Assembly: GCA_965228615.1 (NCBI GenBank)
Contig: CBDDHT010000004.1
Span: 1,860,001 to 1,924,000, forward strand
Direction of reading: 5' to 3'
Source of the DNA: CBDDHT01 sp965228615
GTDB lineage: Bacteria; Pseudomonadota; Alphaproteobacteria; Rhizobiales; Methyloligellaceae
Length of the DNA: 64,000 bases
Shown: positions 62,019 to 64,000 of the stretch, piece by piece
Layout: each line of letters begins with the position of its first letter
How positions within the stretch are numbered: position 1 is the stretch's first letter
The notes under the pieces: generated by a model
Seen by the model: only the letters and a program-made list of their open reading frames with translations
Told to the model about the DNA's origin: nothing
Databases searched by the model: none
Made by a program: the position numbers and the translations under genes

Positions 62019-62443
62019 AACGACTGTTCCTCGAGCTTGGCTTCGCTTTTCTGATAGGAGGCTCCGTCTTCCTGGCAGGCGGCATTTCGGGTGCGGCTTC
62101 AGATAAGGAGGCGGTCTGCAAAAAAGCCGAAGAGCGTTATCAGCAAATGTTCGGCAAGCCATCGAGCGAAGAGCCGCATACCGTCATTCTGATGTACAAG
62201 TACACATTCTGTCCCACGGATATCGAGGTCAAACAGGGCACCAAAATCCGCTGGGTCAATGTGGACAAGCGTACAAGTCATAGTGTGTGGTTCAAGGAGG
62301 CGGGCGAAGAAGAATCAGACCGGGCGTTTCCCGAAGAGCATATCGAGAAAACGGTCGAACTCGCTCCCGGAATCTATGCCTATATCTGCGGACCTCATTG
62401 GGAAAAGCGCGACATGGTCGCCAAGCTGAAAGTCGTGCCCTAG
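62015..62443 (+). CDS. Periplasmic cupredoxin
   Basis: The 142-residue product has a signal or anchor helix (residues 5-25) and a plastocyanin-like domain. Type-1 copper ligands are predicted at H89 (TSHSVWF), C125, H128 and M134 (YICGPHWEKRDM). The start overlaps the NapC fusion stop by four bases (ATGA). This makes a tight pair in which the cupredoxin likely receives electrons from the fusion protein and hands them to cd1 nitrite reductase, as azurin or pseudoazurin do elsewhere. Confidence 0.82.
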   Translation: MKRLFLELGFAFLIGGSVFLAGGISGAASDKEAVCKKAEERYQQMFGKPSSEEPHTVILMYKYTFCPTDIEVKQGTKIRWVNVDKRTSHSVWFKEAGEEESDRAFPEEHIEKTVELAPGIYAYICGPHWEKRDMVAKLKVVP

Positions 62444-62592
62444 CAGCCATCGCTCATCGGTCGACCGAATAGCATCGGACAGCGCAATATCGAATTCGCC
62501 GACAAGTTTGGCGCGGTCCTGGTCCTGTTCGATGACAGTAGCTTGGCCCGTCAATTCCGGCACCAAAACAGCCCCGCCAACCGCGCTTTCAA

Positions 62593-62606
62593 TTAACAAA
62601 AGTCAA
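62593..62606. promoter_or_regulatory. NNR-type box upstream of nirE
   Basis: TTAACAAAAGTCAA is identical to the nirS-upstream site and lies 83 bases before the chosen nirE start. It suggests the d1-biosynthesis genes have their own NO-responsive promoter despite the nir genes upstream. Confidence 0.65.
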
Positions 62607-62689
62607 GGCTGACTCCCTGGTCCTCTCGCTAGTGTTTGGCAACGATTTCGCCAACATCAGATTGGCTGCAAATGAGCGAGGGGACGGCG

Positions 62690-63472
62690 ATGGCAACAGT
62701 AGGTCGGGTGTTCCTTGTCGGGGCGGGTCCTGGTGATCCCGACCTGATGACGGTGAAGGCGCATCGCATCATCTCGACGGCGACTGTCGTCGTCTATGAC
62801 CGGCTTGTATCCGATGCGGTTATGGCGCTGGTACCGGCAGGTGCCGCACGGATCAATGTCGGCAAACAACCGCATCATCATCCGGTACCTCAGGAAGAGA
62901 TCAACGAAACGTTGGTACGCCTTGCCAAGAGCGGGCGAACGATCGTACGCCTGAAGGGCGGCGACCCGCTAATGTTCGGGCGCGGCGGCGAAGAGGCCTT
63001 GTCGCTCGCGCGCGCTCACATACCGTTCGAGATCGTCCCCGGCATCACGACGGCCCAGGGAACAGCGGCAATGCTGAACGTCCCCCTGACCCATCGCGGA
63101 TGTGCATCGAGCGTTCGCTACCTGACCGGCCATTGCCGTGCCGATGCGCCGCTGGACTTCGATTGGGACGGCCTTGCCGACCCTGACACGACGCTTGTGG
63201 TCTATATGGGTCTCGCCAACATCCGCACGATCGCCACGGAACTCATGGCTCATGGCCGCGGTCCTGCGACACCGGTCCTCGCCGTTTCGAACGCGACGCG
63301 GCCCGACCAGAGGCATCTCCTCTCGACACTCACCTGTGTTGCCGATGATGTGCGCGAAGTCGCGCTGCCCGGTCCCGTTATCTTTGTTGTCGGCGAGGTG
63401 GTTCGCCTTGCCTCTACCTTGGGAACATTTTGTCATGCGCGCGTGCCAGACCATTTGGCGGCTGCCGAGTAG
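62690..63472 (+). CDS. nirE: Uroporphyrinogen-III C-methyltransferase for haem d1
   Basis: The 260-residue SAM-dependent enzyme adds two methyl groups to uroporphyrinogen III to give precorrin-2. Family blocks are VFLVGAGPGDPDLMT, VVYDRLVS, VRLKGGDPLMFGRGGEE and VPGITTAQGTAAML. The ATG after GAGGGGA is chosen; one 18 bases upstream is also possible. In this setting, followed by nirC and nirF, it is NirE and not sirohaem or cobalamin CobA. Confidence 0.88.
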   Translation: MATVGRVFLVGAGPGDPDLMTVKAHRIISTATVVVYDRLVSDAVMALVPAGAARINVGKQPHHHPVPQEEINETLVRLAKSGRTIVRLKGGDPLMFGRGGEEALSLARAHIPFEIVPGITTAQGTAAMLNVPLTHRGCASSVRYLTGHCRADAPLDFDWDGLADPDTTLVVYMGLANIRTIATELMAHGRGPATPVLAVSNATRPDQRHLLSTLTCVADDVREVALPGPVIFVVGEVVRLASTLGTFCHARVPDHLAAAE

Positions 63473-63773
63473 TTGCGGGCTGATTTTGCTGTTCGGCCTC
63501 ACGACCTCGGCATTTGCACTCGACGAAAAGCGACAAGCCGAACTGACGCATCTCGTCCGTCAGGACTGCGGATCGTGCCACGGGCTGACATTGAGAGGTG
63601 GTCTCGGCCACCCACTCGTTCCCGAAACGCTCAAGGCCGCGGACAGCGCAGATATCGCGGCAGTAATTCTGGACGGTGTCCCCAACACACCCATGCCGCC
63701 CTGGCGAGACCTGCTGACGCGGATGGAGGCACTTTGGATCGCCGACAAACTGAAGGAAGGATTTCCCAAATGA
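63435..63773 (+). CDS. nirC: Monohaem cytochrome c NirC
   Basis: The 112-residue product has a signal peptide ending near AFALDEK and one c-haem site, CGSCH, with PMPPW as likely methionine ligand region. Small size, a single haem and position between nirE and nirF identify NirC, an electron carrier in d1 synthesis or to NirS. Its start overlaps nirE by 38 bases. A longer open frame upstream lies inside nirE and is not real. Confidence 0.82.
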   Translation: MRACQTIWRLPSSCGLILLFGLTTSAFALDEKRQAELTHLVRQDCGSCHGLTLRGGLGHPLVPETLKAADSADIAAVILDGVPNTPMPPWRDLLTRMEALWIADKLKEGFPK

Positions 63774-64000
63774 AGCGCCGTTCAGTCCTGAAACTTGGCG
63801 CTCTCGGAGCCGCAGCGGCTCTCGCCAGACCCGCGCATGCGACCGGTCTGCATCTTCGCGGGACCGGCGATCTCGGCCTTGTGGTCGAACGGGCGAGCGG
63901 TTCGCTCGGACTTGTCGATACCACGCAGCGTGCCCTCATCTCTCGAATCGAAGGCCTCGGCGATCTCTCGCACGCCTCCATGACCTATGATCGCAGCGAG
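63770..64000 (+). CDS. nirF: Haem d1 biosynthesis protein NirF (N-terminus only)
   Basis: The first 77 residues are visible, beginning MKRRSVLKLGALGAAAALAR with a twin-arginine-like signal, then LRGTGDLGLVVERASGSLGL and EGLGDLSHASM, which are NirF blocks. NirF is a periplasmic beta-propeller needed to form haem d1. Its ATG overlaps the nirC stop by four bases. The gene runs off the right edge and the rest of the d1 genes presumably follow. Confidence 0.85.
   Translation, partial: MKRRSVLKLGALGAAAALARPAHATGLHLRGTGDLGLVVERASGSLGLVDTTQRALISRIEGLGDLSHASMTYDRSE

Noticed and set aside
62315..62599. A 94-codon minus-strand frame between the cupredoxin gene and nirE, possibly a gene remnant.
   Set aside because: It overlaps the cupredoxin gene, has no recognisable family and begins beside the NNR-type box; most likely chance.
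1..64000. CRISPR arrays, tRNA or rRNA genes, prophage genes and transposases.
   Set aside because: No regularly spaced repeats, clover-leaf-like genes, integrase or transposase-like proteins were found on either strand.

Overview
The window reads as a chromosomal segment of an alphaproteobacterium, most likely a Hyphomicrobiales (rhizobia-like) species. The evidence is moderately high GC, dense coding, an Aap-type amino-acid ABC transporter, a FixK/FNR-type regulator, a FixL-like haem-PAS kinase, ALA-synthase-type hemA, class I PHB synthase and a cbb3-type (C-family) oxidase operon. No phage, insertion sequence, CRISPR array, tRNA or rRNA was seen. The genus cannot be fixed from sequence reading alone.

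Layout. 1-6.8 kb: end of an ABC ATPase gene, a HAMP-GGDEF-EAL signalling protein, an SAF-domain dehydrogenase, and an acyltransferase/CelD-like pair. 6.8-21.6 kb: a long, nearly uninterrupted minus-strand gene train. In transcription order it holds an ECF sigma factor, its anti-sigma factor, a Rieske protein and a molybdopterin catalytic subunit of the arsenite-oxidase (Aio) family, a dihaem cytochrome c, a type-1 copper protein, a Cox11-like protein with an extra N-terminal domain, a DUF4382-like protein, CcoN, a CcoO fused to two more c-haem domains, CcoS, a stand-alone CcoP N-terminal anchor, two tiny membrane peptides, a TauE/SafE protein and CcoI. It looks like a self-contained electron-transfer chain from a periplasmic Mo enzyme to oxygen, with its own copper-insertion factors and possibly its own sigma factor. 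This is the most unusual system in the window.

21.6-38 kb: catabolic genes. One group has a LeuC/LeuD-like hydratase, a class V aminotransferase and an RraA-type aldolase. A second has a GntR regulator, an AapJQMP-like importer, two PLP enzymes, an enoyl-CoA hydratase-like protein and a two-subunit sulfopyruvate/phosphonopyruvate-decarboxylase-like enzyme. 38-44.5 kb: PHB synthase, a phasin-like protein, a beta-propeller protein, small proteins and an FNR/FixK-type regulator with a nearby box. 44.6-54.2 kb: an OmpR-type regulator, a FixL-like hybrid kinase, a BT1-type transporter, an ECF sigma/DUF6768 pair and an ABC export system.

54.2-64 kb: a denitrification region with a MoaD-like protein, a DUF4202 protein, hemA, NnrS, NirS (catalytic histidines present), a NapC/NirT protein fused to an ethylbenzene-dehydrogenase-type haem domain, a cupredoxin, NirE, NirC and the start of NirF. 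FNR/NNR-type boxes precede several of these genes. A family of roughly 100-bp palindromic intergenic repeats recurs, with two copies flanking hemA.
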